Part shown: positions 1 through 9,092 of the stretch, piece after piece
Layout of the letters: each line of letters begins with the position of its first letter
Position numbering within the stretch: position 1 is the stretch's first letter
DNA from: Flavobacteriales bacterium
GTDB taxonomy: Bacteria > Bacteroidota > Bacteroidia > Flavobacteriales_D > Crocinitomicaceae
NCBI GenBank assembly: GCA_018883325.1
Contig: VEQH01000034.1
Location: forward strand, 1 to 43,182
DNA length: 43,182 nt
Direction of reading: 5' to 3'
Position numbers and translations under genes: made by a program
Notes under the pieces: model-generated
Told to the model about the DNA's origin: nothing
Databases searched by the model: none
What the model saw: only the letters and a program-made list of their open reading frames with translations

Positions 1-220
1 AATACTTCGATTTACCTTCGGTGCTACTCCGTGGTGACTGCAACGAAGAAGATGGTTTATTTGCTTTCAGCGCTACTTCGTGGTCTGTCTAACAAAATAA
101 TATCATCTTTGATGCAAGGAAATTTCTTAAAACAACTCAAAAACCTTGCATCTTATATATCACCTAAACACAAGATAAAATATAGGTTTTGTGTTTTTCA
201 GCAGACCCTAATTTACTTTT
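1..220. other. Non-coding left edge with a short direct repeat
   Basis: No convincing gene is present. A 19-nt imperfect direct repeat occurs at 17-35 and 66-84 (TTCGGTGCTACTCCGTGGT and TTCAGCGCTACTTCGTGGT, 16 of 19 identical). The wording resembles the DNA after the broken hsdR at the right edge (CCCTACTTTGTG), so both edges may be copies of one dispersed repeat type. That link is inference from a short match. Confidence 0.4.
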
Positions 221-1390
221 TTATTGATTCCTTTCAGTTGGTTCCCAAATACTTGATTTGATACCTTTTAAATAGCGAAAAAAGCCAAGAAAAAGCGCAA
301 TATTCATCGTTGCAAAATGTGTTAGAAAGCGAAGCACAGAAAGATGAATGTTTACTTTTTTTAATACAAAGTCAAAACCGAGTGCTGCAAACATGATTAA
401 AAGGAAAAGCCCGAAGTACTTATAATTTTCATTGTTTTCAAGTAAAAAAGGAAAAATCAAAAGAATATATAAAATGAAAAATGGAGTTAGCCAACGTAAC
501 ACTTTGTGAGAAAAAAAAGCGAAGGCTGTTCCATTCAATCTTAATAAAAGTGGCCAAAATTTTGAAAGATTTTGAAAGTTTCCAGCCGAAATTCTGATTT
601 TACGCTTGAATTCTACTTGAAGATTATTGGAAACGTCTTCTAACACAATCGCATTTTCTTCGCTAATACAACGTTTTTTAGCTTGAAGCACTTGCATACA
701 AGTATAAAAATCATCAACCAAAAAATTACTTGGAACAGGTTTGAAATCCTCTTTACGAATGGCAAAACAACCACCAAATGGGCCCATCAAACTTCCCCAA
801 ATCTTACCTTCAGCATGTTTTGTGTTGACCTCGTTTGAAATGTAACCGCTTTCTTGATGAGAAATACCGTCGGTTTTTAGATTTCGATGTTTCATGAACG
901 AATCAACCAAACTAATTTCTGTGTTTTTGAAATGTTTGACCAACTCAAAAAGCGTGTTTTTTTGAAAAATCACGTTGGCATCTGTAAGTAACAAAATGGA
1001 TCCAGTTGCTTTTTTGGAAAGGAAATTGACAATTCCAATTTTACCAGTTCTAGTCGAAAATTCATAGAAATGAAATTGAGAATTGTTTTTGGCAAATTGT
1101 TCGATTATTGCATTTGTTTTGTCTGTTGAACAGTCTGAACCAATGAGAATTTCAATTTTTTCTGCTGGATAATCGGAATATAAAATACTTTCAATCTTTT
1201 CTTGAATCACAGCTTCCTCATTGTGTGCAGCCATTAAAATACTTAGCGTCGGCAATTCATCTTCCTTATAATAAACAAGCGAATTATTCTTAAGCTTTCG
1301 TCCGATAAGTTGCGTGAAAAGTGGGTAAAAAATATAACTGTGTGCTATCAACAAAAAAACTGTCCAGAAGAGAATTTCAAGTAATAGCAT
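221..1390 (-). CDS. Family 2 glycosyltransferase, membrane-anchored
   Basis: This 389-residue protein resembles processive or cell-surface GT2 enzymes that move a sugar from a nucleotide donor onto an envelope glycan or lipid. An N-terminal membrane helix (about residues 3-25) is followed by a GT-A fold: TLSILMAAHNEE opening the nucleotide-binding fold, an SDCSTDKT strand-end, a TDANVIF acidic metal/donor motif, GGCFAIRKEDF in the acceptor region and a VDDFYTC segment. The C-terminal hundred residues hold two or three more membrane helices. It lies 55 nt downstream of the TMTC-like gene on the same strand, so the two may be co-transcribed and serve surface glycosylation. Donor and acceptor cannot be read from the sequence. 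Confidence 0.88.
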   Translation of the reverse strand: MLLLEILFWTVFLLIAHSYIFYPLFTQLIGRKLKNNSLVYYKEDELPTLSILMAAHNEEAVIQEKIESILYSDYPAEKIEILIGSDCSTDKTNAIIEQFAKNNSQFHFYEFSTRTGKIGIVNFLSKKATGSILLLTDANVIFQKNTLFELVKHFKNTEISLVDSFMKHRNLKTDGISHQESGYISNEVNTKHAEGKIWGSLMGPFGGCFAIRKEDFKPVPSNFLVDDFYTCMQVLQAKKRCISEENAIVLEDVSNNLQVEFKRKIRISAGNFQNLSKFWPLLLRLNGTAFAFFSHKVLRWLTPFFILYILLIFPFLLENNENYKYFGLFLLIMFAALGFDFVLKKVNIHLSVLRFLTHFATMNIALFLGFFRYLKGIKSSIWEPTERNQ

Positions 1391-1445
1391 TTAGTTTGTT
1401 TTCCTGATTGAAGCTAGGTTGTAAAGTTAATCGGATTTGACTGGT

Positions 1446-3875
1446 TTACTTTAATAAATTTCTATTTCTAAGATTTTGAACAAATTGTTTTAATCTACTG
1501 ATTTCGTTATCAAGTGCCACTATCCTATTTTCATCCTCTGGTGTTTTGTTGATTTTCTTCGTTAAATCGTCGCGCTCGCGTTTCAAATCGATCATTCCTT
1601 TTTTGAAATTAGCTTTTGCTAAGTCCATTTTTTTGAGTGAATAATAGGCATTTGCAAGTTGAATATATTGTGGAGCGTTGTATTTTAATTTGAAATGTTT
1701 GAGGTATTTTGTTTGAACATCAATTAATAATTCATAGTCAGATAGTGACATTGCAAATCCATTGATGGAGGAATAGTAGGATTCTAATTTTGGTTTTAAT
1801 TTATAGGTTTTATCGTAATAAATCTTAGCTGAATCGATGTAACTTTTCTTTAAGATTTCGGCATTTGCTCTTAATTTTTCAGGAGAAATGGAAAGATTTG
1901 AAGTAATGAATTTCGTAATTTCTACACGAAAATCATTTATAAATTGAATGCTTGGTTTTTGTTTGGTAGCTAATAAATTATTTAAGTAAGTTTCAATTTT
2001 TGTAGAAAACCCAAGGTTTTTTAAAATTGGATCTAAACTTTCTAAATTCTTTGCGTTTGTCGTAAGTGTTGTAACACCATTTGAACTCACTCCAAGTTTT
2101 AAAACAGCAATTGCATTCGCTTCAAATTGACGAATCAAACCTAAAGAGCGATATAGTTTTCTATTGCGATAAAACAAATCTAAATCTTTTTGTTTCTCCG
2201 TTTTTGATTCTGAAGATTGCGGAAGCACTTTTATTAAGTTTTCATATCCTTCAGCTATTTTGCAATAAGCATTTCCGATATTCAACATTCCTTCGTAATA
2301 TTTTTTGTTGTAATCGGTTGAGACTTTAATGGAACGAATTGCGGCAAGATAATCGAAATAAAACTCGTAATATAGCGCCCCACGATTGTTTAAATTCGAC
2401 TCATAAGTTGGATACAATTCCAACGAACGATCATAAAAAAGAATGGCAGAATCTACTTTTTGCATCATTTCAGCAAAGCGATAAGCTCCTTCTTTTTTCA
2501 AAGCGTAAGCCTCAGTTTGCATTTCTGAACCTAAAATCGAATTGGATTTAGCTGAGTTTTTTAAATAGTTGGAATCGGCTAGGTATAAACTTTTCTTCGT
2601 CTGCCAATCTTTGTTTCTGTTAAGTGTGAAAATCAAAGAAGGCAAAGCAATTACAGCAATTGAAGCATAGATTTTAACATTGCTTTTATCATCGAAAATA
2701 TCGAGTTTGAGCACTTTGTAAAGTAACAATACGAATACGAAACAAAAAGCGATTGATGCTGTAAATGTGAAACGTTCTGCAAAAATACCTACCATTGGAG
2801 TTATTAAATTTGCCATCCCACCAATCGTTATGAAAAAGAAAAAAATCGCAAAAGAATAGTAGGATTTTTTGAAAAAGCCATAGATTGCCAAACCGATTAA
2901 TGTCAGGAATAAAAGGAGACTCAAATAAAAACGCCAATCACTAAAAGTAACAATCGGAATCATATTGAATCCGTAATAATATCCCAAAGGGTAGGGGATA
3001 AGTAACTTTTCAAGATAAAGGTAATTCGTATAAATGTAAACAGGGATTCGCTCTAGGAAACCCATTTCATACAGCGGATTTTCAACAAAATTGAATAATC
3101 GCACGTTTTCTGGTTTCAAAAAAGATACTTTAATTAGCTTGAAAATTACTTGTGTTAAGATTAAAACTCCAAATACAGTTCCTATTTTTTTCCAACTTAC
3201 TTCCCGAAAGAAGTAAACCATCATCGGCACAATTATTACAAACGGTAGATTTGATTTTTTACTTAAAATTGACAATGTAATGAATCCTAAACCAATGAAA
3301 ATGGAATGTAATTGTCCTTTGTCGACGAATTTAAAAGCTTGAATTGCAGCTAATAACGCAAAAATCAAACTTAACATTTCATCTCTGTTTTTTAGGTTGT
3401 TAACTACTTCTGAATGAATCGGATGAATCATAAAAAGTACAACAACAAAAGCCGAAAAGTAAGACGCTTTCCCTTGAAAAAGAACGTTTATTAGTTGAAA
3501 GAGTAAAATTCCACAGACAGCGTAAAGTAAAACATTGATGAAATGAGAAATACTTGCTCTTTCAGGGTTGTCTGAAAATAGCGACCATTCAATAGCGTAA
3601 CTCAACGTAACAATTGGACGGTATTCATAATTTTGCTTGCCATCAATGGCGTAATTCGAAGTGAAAATATCTTTGATTCCACCAATACCTTTTTCAACAT
3701 TGACGTGCTGTTTTCTGTCCGTAGTTGTAACTAATTCATCATCCAAAGAAAAACCATTTGAAATCGAATTTCCGTAAAACAAAAATGCAATTAAAAAGGA
3801 GAAAATGGCAAATGTTCTTACTGAAATCGACTTTGCTTGCATCTCAATTTTTTGTTCTGGATTTTTCTTTGCCAA
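1446..3875 (-). CDS. TMTC-like multi-spanning membrane protein with TPR C-terminus (putative GT-C glycosyltransferase)
   Basis: The 809-residue protein has about ten hydrophobic segments in its first 410 residues and a soluble tetratricopeptide-like helical half from about 450. The first periplasmic loop carries an acidic LDDE (residues 44-47), then YRP (85-87) and HPIHSEVVNNLKNRDE (151-165). These are the hallmark sites of TMTC/PMT-like GT-C proteins, in which the loop acidic pair is catalytic and a lipid-linked sugar is the donor. The C-terminal repeats may bind the acceptor protein. It sits between a DUF1801 gene and a GT2 gene on the same strand. Family placement is confident; the actual substrate is not known and enzymatic activity is inferred. 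Confidence 0.8.
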   Translation of the reverse strand: MAKKNPEQKIEMQAKSISVRTFAIFSFLIAFLFYGNSISNGFSLDDELVTTTDRKQHVNVEKGIGGIKDIFTSNYAIDGKQNYEYRPIVTLSYAIEWSLFSDNPERASISHFINVLLYAVCGILLFQLINVLFQGKASYFSAFVVVLFMIHPIHSEVVNNLKNRDEMLSLIFALLAAIQAFKFVDKGQLHSIFIGLGFITLSILSKKSNLPFVIIVPMMVYFFREVSWKKIGTVFGVLILTQVIFKLIKVSFLKPENVRLFNFVENPLYEMGFLERIPVYIYTNYLYLEKLLIPYPLGYYYGFNMIPIVTFSDWRFYLSLLLFLTLIGLAIYGFFKKSYYSFAIFFFFITIGGMANLITPMVGIFAERFTFTASIAFCFVFVLLLYKVLKLDIFDDKSNVKIYASIAVIALPSLIFTLNRNKDWQTKKSLYLADSNYLKNSAKSNSILGSEMQTEAYALKKEGAYRFAEMMQKVDSAILFYDRSLELYPTYESNLNNRGALYYEFYFDYLAAIRSIKVSTDYNKKYYEGMLNIGNAYCKIAEGYENLIKVLPQSSESKTEKQKDLDLFYRNRKLYRSLGLIRQFEANAIAVLKLGVSSNGVTTLTTNAKNLESLDPILKNLGFSTKIETYLNNLLATKQKPSIQFINDFRVEITKFITSNLSISPEKLRANAEILKKSYIDSAKIYYDKTYKLKPKLESYYSSINGFAMSLSDYELLIDVQTKYLKHFKLKYNAPQYIQLANAYYSLKKMDLAKANFKKGMIDLKRERDDLTKKINKTPEDENRIVALDNEISRLKQFVQNLRNRNLLK

Positions 3876-3911
3876 GGTTCGGTTTTTAATTGTTCTAAAA
3901 ATGAATATGCA

Positions 3912-4352
3912 TTAACGCTTGTAGTTTTTCTCGTAAGTTGCTATCCAATCGTTGACTGAATTTTTAGCAACCAATTCACCGATTAAATCAAAAGGAATTG
4001 TTTCCACTTTTTTAAAACGGATACACGATTTACCCATGTCTAATTTTGCTTTACTTCTTTTTGCGAATTCAGAAGTGAACCATTCCATTAAATAGGGGTC
4101 TGCATAAATACCCATGTGGTAAAAGGAAATGAAGTTTTTTTGATTCGCGAAAGACATGAAAGGCAAAGGCAATTTCGGGTCACAATGATAACCACTTGGA
4201 TAAATCGAATGCGGGACAACATAGCCAACCATTCCATAGCTAATACATTCTTTAAAACCAGCAGGTAAATGCTTTAAAATCGTATCTCTGAGGGTGGTGA
4301 TTCCCTCTAAACGATCTTCGGGAACTTGAGCAATGTATTCAGCTACAGTCAT
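3912..4352 (-). CDS. DUF1801 (YdhG-like) protein
   Basis: A 146-residue soluble protein of the DUF1801 fold. It has the usual N-terminal helical part (AEYIAQVPEDRLEGITTLRDTI), a strand-rich centre (CISYGMVGYVVP, PLPFMSFANQKNFISFYHMG) and the conserved DMGKSCIRFKK segment near the end. Bacterial members are small cytoplasmic proteins with no firmly established role; some have been linked to iron or to cell-wall stress, but nothing here points to either. It starts 11 nt after the aminotransferase stop and is probably translated from the same transcript. Confidence 0.8.
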   Translation of the reverse strand: MTVAEYIAQVPEDRLEGITTLRDTILKHLPAGFKECISYGMVGYVVPHSIYPSGYHCDPKLPLPFMSFANQKNFISFYHMGIYADPYLMEWFTSEFAKRSKAKLDMGKSCIRFKKVETIPFDLIGELVAKNSVNDWIATYEKNYKR

Positions 4353-4363
4353 CTTTTTATTTT

Positions 4364-5566
4364 TTAAATTTCAGTTCTTCCTGGGTACACTTTCAATGCT
4401 TCACGCAAACAAATTACCGCTTTTTTCAATGATTCTTGGTTTAAAACGTAAGCAATTCGAGCTTCATTTTGTCCTGCTCCTTTTGTAGCGTAGAAACCAT
4501 TTGCAGGCGCCATCATTACAGTTTGACCTTCAAATTCAAAATCTTCTAATAACCATTGACAGAATTTTTCAGCATCGTCAACTGGGAATTTAGCAACACA
4601 ATAAAATGCGCCACTTGGTTTCGGGCAGAAAACACCTGGAATTGAATTTAAACCATCAACCATAATGTTTCTTCTTTCAACGTATTCTGCAACAACATTG
4701 TCAAAATAGGATTGAGGTGTATTCAAAGCTGCTTCCGAAGCGATTTGGTCAATTGTTGGTGGAGAAAGTCGCGCTTGTCCGAATTTTAAAGCAGCTGCCA
4801 TCACTTCTTTATTTTTAGAAATCAAAGCACCAATTCGCGCTCCACACATTGAATAGCGTTTTGAAACAGAATCAATCATAATGACATTATCTTCAATTCC
4901 TGCAAGATTCATTACTGAGAAAGGAACTGCGCCATCGTAGCAAAACTCTCTGTAAACTTCATCAGCGTAAAGGAACAAATCGTGTTTTTTAACGATTGCT
5001 GCCAATTGCTCCAATTCTTCTTTTGTATATAAATAACCTGTTGGATTTCCAGGGTTGCAAATTACAATTGCTTTGGTTTTAGAAGTGATTTTTTTCTCAA
5101 TTTCTTCAACTGGAGGAAGTGCAAATCCACTTTCAATTGAAGCTGTCACTGGTACAACAGTTAAACCTGCTGTTACTGCAAAACCATTGTAGTTTGCATA
5201 AAATGGTTCAGGAATTATTATTTCATCGCCTGGATTACAAGTTGTCATAAAACCAAAAATCAATGCCTCAGAACCACCTGTTGTAATGATGATGTCTTCT
5301 GGTTGCACATTGATTCCTGTTTTGATGTAATAAGCAGACAAACCATTTCTGTAGCTTTCAAAACCAGCAGAGTGACTGTATTCAATCACTTTTCTATCCA
5401 TATTTCTAACGGCATTTAACGCCACTTCAGGTGTTTCGATATCAGGTTGACCAATATTTAAGTGGTAAACAACTTTTCCTGCTTTTTTTGCTTTTTCAGC
5501 ATAAGGAACTAATTTTCTAATCGGTGATGCAGGCATTAAGATAGCCTTTTCAGAAATTTTTGGCAT
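4364..5566 (-). CDS. PLP-dependent aminotransferase, class I/II
   Basis: This is a 400-residue fold-type I aminotransferase of the aspartate-aminotransferase superfamily, which exchanges amino groups between an amino acid and a 2-oxo acid using pyridoxal phosphate. Visible sites are LNIGQPDIETP in the N-terminal arm, ITTGGSEALIFG for phosphate binding, ICNPGNPTGYL with the ring-contacting Asn, YADEVYREF with the PLP-pyridine Asp, and SVSKRYSMCGARIG with the Schiff-base Lys near residue 236. The C-terminal Arg for the substrate carboxylate is in NEARIAY. Substrate preference cannot be deduced. It lies 35 nt after the PAP2 gene and 11 nt before the DUF1801 gene, in the middle of a same-strand run. 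Confidence 0.9.
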   Translation of the reverse strand: MPKISEKAILMPASPIRKLVPYAEKAKKAGKVVYHLNIGQPDIETPEVALNAVRNMDRKVIEYSHSAGFESYRNGLSAYYIKTGINVQPEDIIITTGGSEALIFGFMTTCNPGDEIIIPEPFYANYNGFAVTAGLTVVPVTASIESGFALPPVEEIEKKITSKTKAIVICNPGNPTGYLYTKEELEQLAAIVKKHDLFLYADEVYREFCYDGAVPFSVMNLAGIEDNVIMIDSVSKRYSMCGARIGALISKNKEVMAAALKFGQARLSPPTIDQIASEAALNTPQSYFDNVVAEYVERRNIMVDGLNSIPGVFCPKPSGAFYCVAKFPVDDAEKFCQWLLEDFEFEGQTVMMAPANGFYATKGAGQNEARIAYVLNQESLKKAVICLREALKVYPGRTEI

Positions 5567-5601
5567 ACGTTTTTATTAATAAGGTGAGCAAATTTAACTA
5601 A

Positions 5602-6237
5602 TTATTTCTTCTTTCTTAGAATCGAATAATCCCATTTCTCTAAAATCGGATTCAAGTATTGAAACGCATATTGCGCAACGAAAGTACCAATGATCGAACC
5701 CGCTAAAATATCTTGAAAGAAATGTTGCGAAAGATAAACACGCGTAAACGAAAAAAGAATAGCGGCAAGTAAACAGGCAACTTGAATCAATTTGTTGTTG
5801 GAGTAGGTGAGCGCCAGGATTGTAAACAATGCAAAACAACTTGTTGCATGTCCTGAAGGAAAACTATTGTAGAAATGATAAGTGAAATTCTCTATTTGGT
5901 GAAAATTTGGATCATGCTGAAAGTAGTGCATTGGTCGCATCACGTCAGGAAAAACACCTTTTTTTAGAAATTGAACAATACCTGCTGAGGTCAAAAACGA
6001 AAGCAATAATAGCAAGCTTGAACGCAAGGAAACGAAAAGAAATGCAATGATTACCAGCGAGAAAAAAATACCGTCACCAATGTGTGTAGCGTATTTCGCA
6101 ATTGTATCTAAAAATCCTGTGTGATATGAATTTAAAAGGCGGTGGAGCTCCATTTTGGGTTGCAGAAAGGTAAGTGCGAAACCACCAATCCAGAATAAAC
6201 GAACACCAATTTGGTAAATTGAATAATTTGAAAACAT
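5602..6237 (-). CDS. PAP2-family membrane phosphatase
   Basis: A multi-spanning phosphatidic-acid-phosphatase-type protein that would dephosphorylate a lipid phosphate or undecaprenyl pyrophosphate at the outer face of the inner membrane. The three catalytic motifs are all present: KKGVFPDVMRP (near residue 100), PSGHATS with the catalytic His (about 124), and TRVYLSQHFFQD (about 170). An ATG at 6237 gives 211 residues and is preferred over an in-frame TTG two codons upstream, because it is the only ATG near the upstream gene end (8 nt away). The order CPBP protease, PAP2, aminotransferase suggests one transcript. Confidence 0.85.
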   Translation of the reverse strand: MFSNYSIYQIGVRLFWIGGFALTFLQPKMELHRLLNSYHTGFLDTIAKYATHIGDGIFFSLVIIAFLFVSLRSSLLLLLSFLTSAGIVQFLKKGVFPDVMRPMHYFQHDPNFHQIENFTYHFYNSFPSGHATSCFALFTILALTYSNNKLIQVACLLAAILFSFTRVYLSQHFFQDILAGSIIGTFVAQYAFQYLNPILEKWDYSILRKKK

Positions 6238-6245
6238 GCGCAAAA

Positions 6246-6809
6246 TTAATGATCCGTTTTAGTTTCTTTAATCATAAAGGTAAACAAAACGGCATCGTAA
6301 GAAAAATGAGCAGCGATTGAAAACCAAATCCCGAAATGATTGAAACCTAAAGAAAGCGCAAAAATAAAGGGAAGAATTATTAAACCGTAAATGGAAAAGC
6401 GCCAATTCCAAGGATTGAGATAACCGTGTAGGGCAACAAAAAAGATTGATGTAAATAACCAACCTAAATAGGGTTGCATCCCAGAACGAAAGAGAAATTC
6501 TTCCCCGACACCTGCGCACAACGAAAGAAAAATTCCGTGGTGAAATTTCAAGTTCATTTCGCCAACCATTTTATCAATTTTCATCGGAACAGAATCGAAA
6601 AAAGGAGCTTGCATCAAAAGAAAAGCAATGAATCCATAAACGAATCCGAATTCTAGTCCGAGGCCGATTGGCAGTATCTGAATGTTTTGAGGTTCTAAAA
6701 ATTCAAGTAGAGAAATGTCGTCAATAAAGTAGCGCATTAAAAAACCGGGAATCGGAAAAACAAGTAAAGTAACCCAACCGAAAAATAGAATTTTGTTACG
6801 AAGCGACAT
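6246..6809 (-). CDS. CPBP-family intramembrane metalloprotease
   Basis: A 187-residue membrane protein with about five hydrophobic helices. It carries the CPBP (Abi/CAAX) catalytic set: GVGEEFLFR, which is the EExxxR motif, at about residues 98-106; FVALHGY with the first metal-ligand His; and the C-terminal HFSYDAV His. Bacterial members include putative prenyl-protein proteases and bacteriocin-immunity proteins; here no neighbour indicates a target. It is the first gene of the minus-strand run. A TAAATTTG box on the minus strand at 6889-6896 could be its -7 element, but no good -33 partner is visible. Confidence 0.82.
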   Translation of the reverse strand: MSLRNKILFFGWVTLLVFPIPGFLMRYFIDDISLLEFLEPQNIQILPIGLGLEFGFVYGFIAFLLMQAPFFDSVPMKIDKMVGEMNLKFHHGIFLSLCAGVGEEFLFRSGMQPYLGWLFTSIFFVALHGYLNPWNWRFSIYGLIILPFIFALSLGFNHFGIWFSIAAHFSYDAVLFTFMIKETKTDH

Positions 6810-6932
6810 TATTTTTTTTAACTTATGTTTGCAGAATAGAAATGAAACAACTACTTTAGCTGAAATTTAAATCTTAAAGCCTATAGTTCAAATTTACTTT
6901 TAATTGTTGATTTCCGACAGAATTTGTAAATT

Positions 6933-7532
6933 ATGTTTTTAACAAACGAGAACGATTGTAGCTTAATTCAATTGTATATTGCTGGTAATGAGAAAGCTTT
7001 TGAAGTATTATTGCTTCGACATAAAGATCGCATTTTTAGATTTATCAAACACAAAGTCAAAGATTTTGATTTAGCGAATGACTTGTTTCAAGAAACTTTC
7101 GTGAAGATAATTAATACCTTGAAATTGGGTAATTACAACGAAGAGGGTAAATTTCTTCCTTGGGCTCTGCGCATTGCACACAATTTAATAATCGATTTTT
7201 ACCGCCGTCAGAATAAAGTGCGAATGATTTCTGAAAGCAATTCTTTAGATGAAGATTATTCTGTGTTTTACAAAATCGCCGCTGAGGAAAAAAACTATTT
7301 GCAGCAAATTACTTACGATGAACTCGAAAGTCAAATGGTGAAATTGGTTACTCACCTTCCGAAAGCTCAAAGAGAAATGATTGAAATGCGCATTTTCCAA
7401 GATCTTTCGTTTAAAGAAATTGCAGAAATGGAAAACATCAGCATCAATACTGCTTTAGGCAGAATGCGTTATGCTTTGATTAACATTCGAAAATTGATTG
7501 AAAAGCATAATATCGTGACGGAGATTGCTTGA
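6933..7532 (+). CDS. ECF-type RNA polymerase sigma factor
   Basis: This 199-residue sigma-70 family protein has region 2 at about residues 25-95 (DLFQETFVKI for core binding, WALRIAHNLIIDFYRR for -10 recognition) and region 4 at about 135-190 (LPKAQREMIEMRIFQDLSFKEIAEM, then the recognition helix ISINTALGRMRYAL). It would direct core polymerase to its own promoter set. No anti-sigma factor follows; the downstream 317 nt are non-coding, so it is either controlled by a distant partner or expressed according to growth. Start at the ATG before FLTNENDCSLIQLY, which fits the usual family N-terminus. It is divergent from the CPBP gene. Confidence 0.9.
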   Translation: MFLTNENDCSLIQLYIAGNEKAFEVLLLRHKDRIFRFIKHKVKDFDLANDLFQETFVKIINTLKLGNYNEEGKFLPWALRIAHNLIIDFYRRQNKVRMISESNSLDEDYSVFYKIAAEEKNYLQQITYDELESQMVKLVTHLPKAQREMIEMRIFQDLSFKEIAEMENISINTALGRMRYALINIRKLIEKHNIVTEIA

Positions 7533-7849
7533 GGTTTTTTATAAGTATTCAAATTTGTACATGTAGATTTTCTACTATAATTGGTAGAAATTTATTGGAA
7601 TCTATAATTAGAACTGCTAAGTACAAGTAATCACACTTTGGTATTTGTTTCTATTTATTTAGAAAACCATTCGTTGATGTCTAATTATCAAAGATGGAGC
7701 GCATTTTTTCTTTCTACTTTACAACTATTTAAGTAATCGGGACGAATTTAAATACTGTTTTCTAGTGATTTTTTGAAGGTTCGAAAGTTGATGAACTAAA
7801 AATCTCCAATCAGAATACAATTATTCCAAAATCTTAGCGTTCTGTTTCC
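7533..7849. other. 317-nt A+T-rich spacer
   Basis: Between the sigma factor gene and porQ no open frame, tRNA or hairpin terminator stands out. The start of porQ is preceded by no clean TAnnTTTG box, so its promoter was not located. Confidence 0.4.
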
Positions 7850-8887
7850 ATGCGTTTTTTAATTTTTAGTTTGTTTCTTTTCCCTTTGCAATTGCTTTCA
7901 CAAGTTGCAGTTGGTTCGAATGGTTTCGCATTTGTCAATGGAAATTATTCTGCTAGAAGTGTCGGAATGGGAGGGAGAACAGCAAGTATTTACGACAATG
8001 ATTTAAGTTTAGCAAACGACAATCCAGCTGTTTTAAATGAAAAAATGAACGGAATGATGCAAATCAATCAAGGTTTGCTTCCTGCAGGAATTAATTTTGG
8101 TGCTTTCAATTATGCTGTGAAAACGAAAATTGGTGTTTTTTCTCCTACTATTAAATATGTTAATTACGGCAAATTCACTGAAACAGACGAAACAGGTCGA
8201 GTATTAGGTAATTTTTCAGCAACAGATTTCAGCGTTGGGACAAATTTTGGTCGCAGTCTTAATAAAGTAATTCACTTAGGTGCGAGCTTTCAATTTCTTG
8301 GTTCCAATCTTGCATCCTACAGCGCTTATGGGGTTAGTTTAGGTTTTGGTGCCATTATGACGCATCCAAACGAATTGATTTCAGGTGGTTTAGCAGTTAG
8401 AAATATTGGGTTTGTATTTAAAGAATACACAAGCAATGAAAAAACAAGTTTGCCGATCGATGTTCAAGCTGCTTTTTCATTCAAATTGAAACATGCACCT
8501 TTTCGATTTTCAATTCTTGCACATCATTTGAACAAATGGAATATTGTATACCAAGACCCAACATTAAAACCCACTTTTGACGCATTGACAGGAGATACTA
8601 TTCCAGTTCCTACAGCAGGTTTTGGAGAGAAATTAGCCAATCACTTCAATTTTCAAGTTGAACTATTAGCTTCAAAATCAGTGCAACTTCGCGCAGGATT
8701 TGATTACCACAGAAGACAGCAATTAAAACTTGTAGACAGACCCGGATTAGCTGGCTTTTCCTTTGGTGTTGGAGTGAAATTCAAAAAAATCAGCTTGGAT
8801 TACGGCTTTATGATTTACTCAAAAGCTGGACAAAATCACTCCATTGGTATCTCAACCCAGATTAGCGATTGGCTCAAAAAGAAATAA
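7850..8887 (+). CDS. porQ: Type IX secretion system protein PorQ-like
   Basis: A 345-residue exported beta-rich protein with a cleavable signal peptide (residues 1-18, LFLFPLQLLSQ). The mature part opens with FAFVNGNYSARSVGMGGRTAS and NDNPAVLNEKMN, typical of PorQ and related outer-membrane beta-barrels of the type IX system, and ends in alternating amphipathic strands (LDYGFMIYSKAGQNHSIGI). PorQ works at the outer membrane with PorU/PorV/PorZ in cleaving and attaching secreted cargo. A type-IX-like cargo protein is encoded at 14.6 kb. It stands alone between a sigma factor gene and a convergent peptidase gene. Confidence 0.82.
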   Translation: MRFLIFSLFLFPLQLLSQVAVGSNGFAFVNGNYSARSVGMGGRTASIYDNDLSLANDNPAVLNEKMNGMMQINQGLLPAGINFGAFNYAVKTKIGVFSPTIKYVNYGKFTETDETGRVLGNFSATDFSVGTNFGRSLNKVIHLGASFQFLGSNLASYSAYGVSLGFGAIMTHPNELISGGLAVRNIGFVFKEYTSNEKTSLPIDVQAAFSFKLKHAPFRFSILAHHLNKWNIVYQDPTLKPTFDALTGDTIPVPTAGFGEKLANHFNFQVELLASKSVQLRAGFDYHRRQQLKLVDRPGLAGFSFGVGVKFKKISLDYGFMIYSKAGQNHSIGISTQISDWLKKK

Positions 8888-9068
8888 ACAAGTCAATTAA
8901 TTCTCAACCTTTTACACTGACTAATAACTCTTTACCTTAAAGTGTGCCGAAGTGTCAAGGCTTAATTTACAAGACCGTTTCAAAATTCGATAATTTAGGC
9001 TTTCTAAAAATATAAACTCGGAATTTACCCTTGTAAATGAGGGTTTTAAATTTTTAGAGTAACGACAA

Positions 9069-9085
9069 GTTGCGAGTTTTGCAAC
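9069..9085 (+). terminator. Possible terminator hairpin after porQ
   Basis: GTTGC, a 7-nt loop and GCAAC form a short stem followed by a T-rich tract (TTCTTTTTATTT). It lies between convergent genes and could end porQ transcripts, but the 5-bp stem is weak. Confidence 0.3.
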
Positions 9086-9092
9086 GTTCTTT

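Noticed and set aside
31..261. Plus-strand 76-residue frame at the left edge
   Set aside because: It overlaps the end of the glycosyltransferase gene and a short direct repeat, with no protein family pattern.
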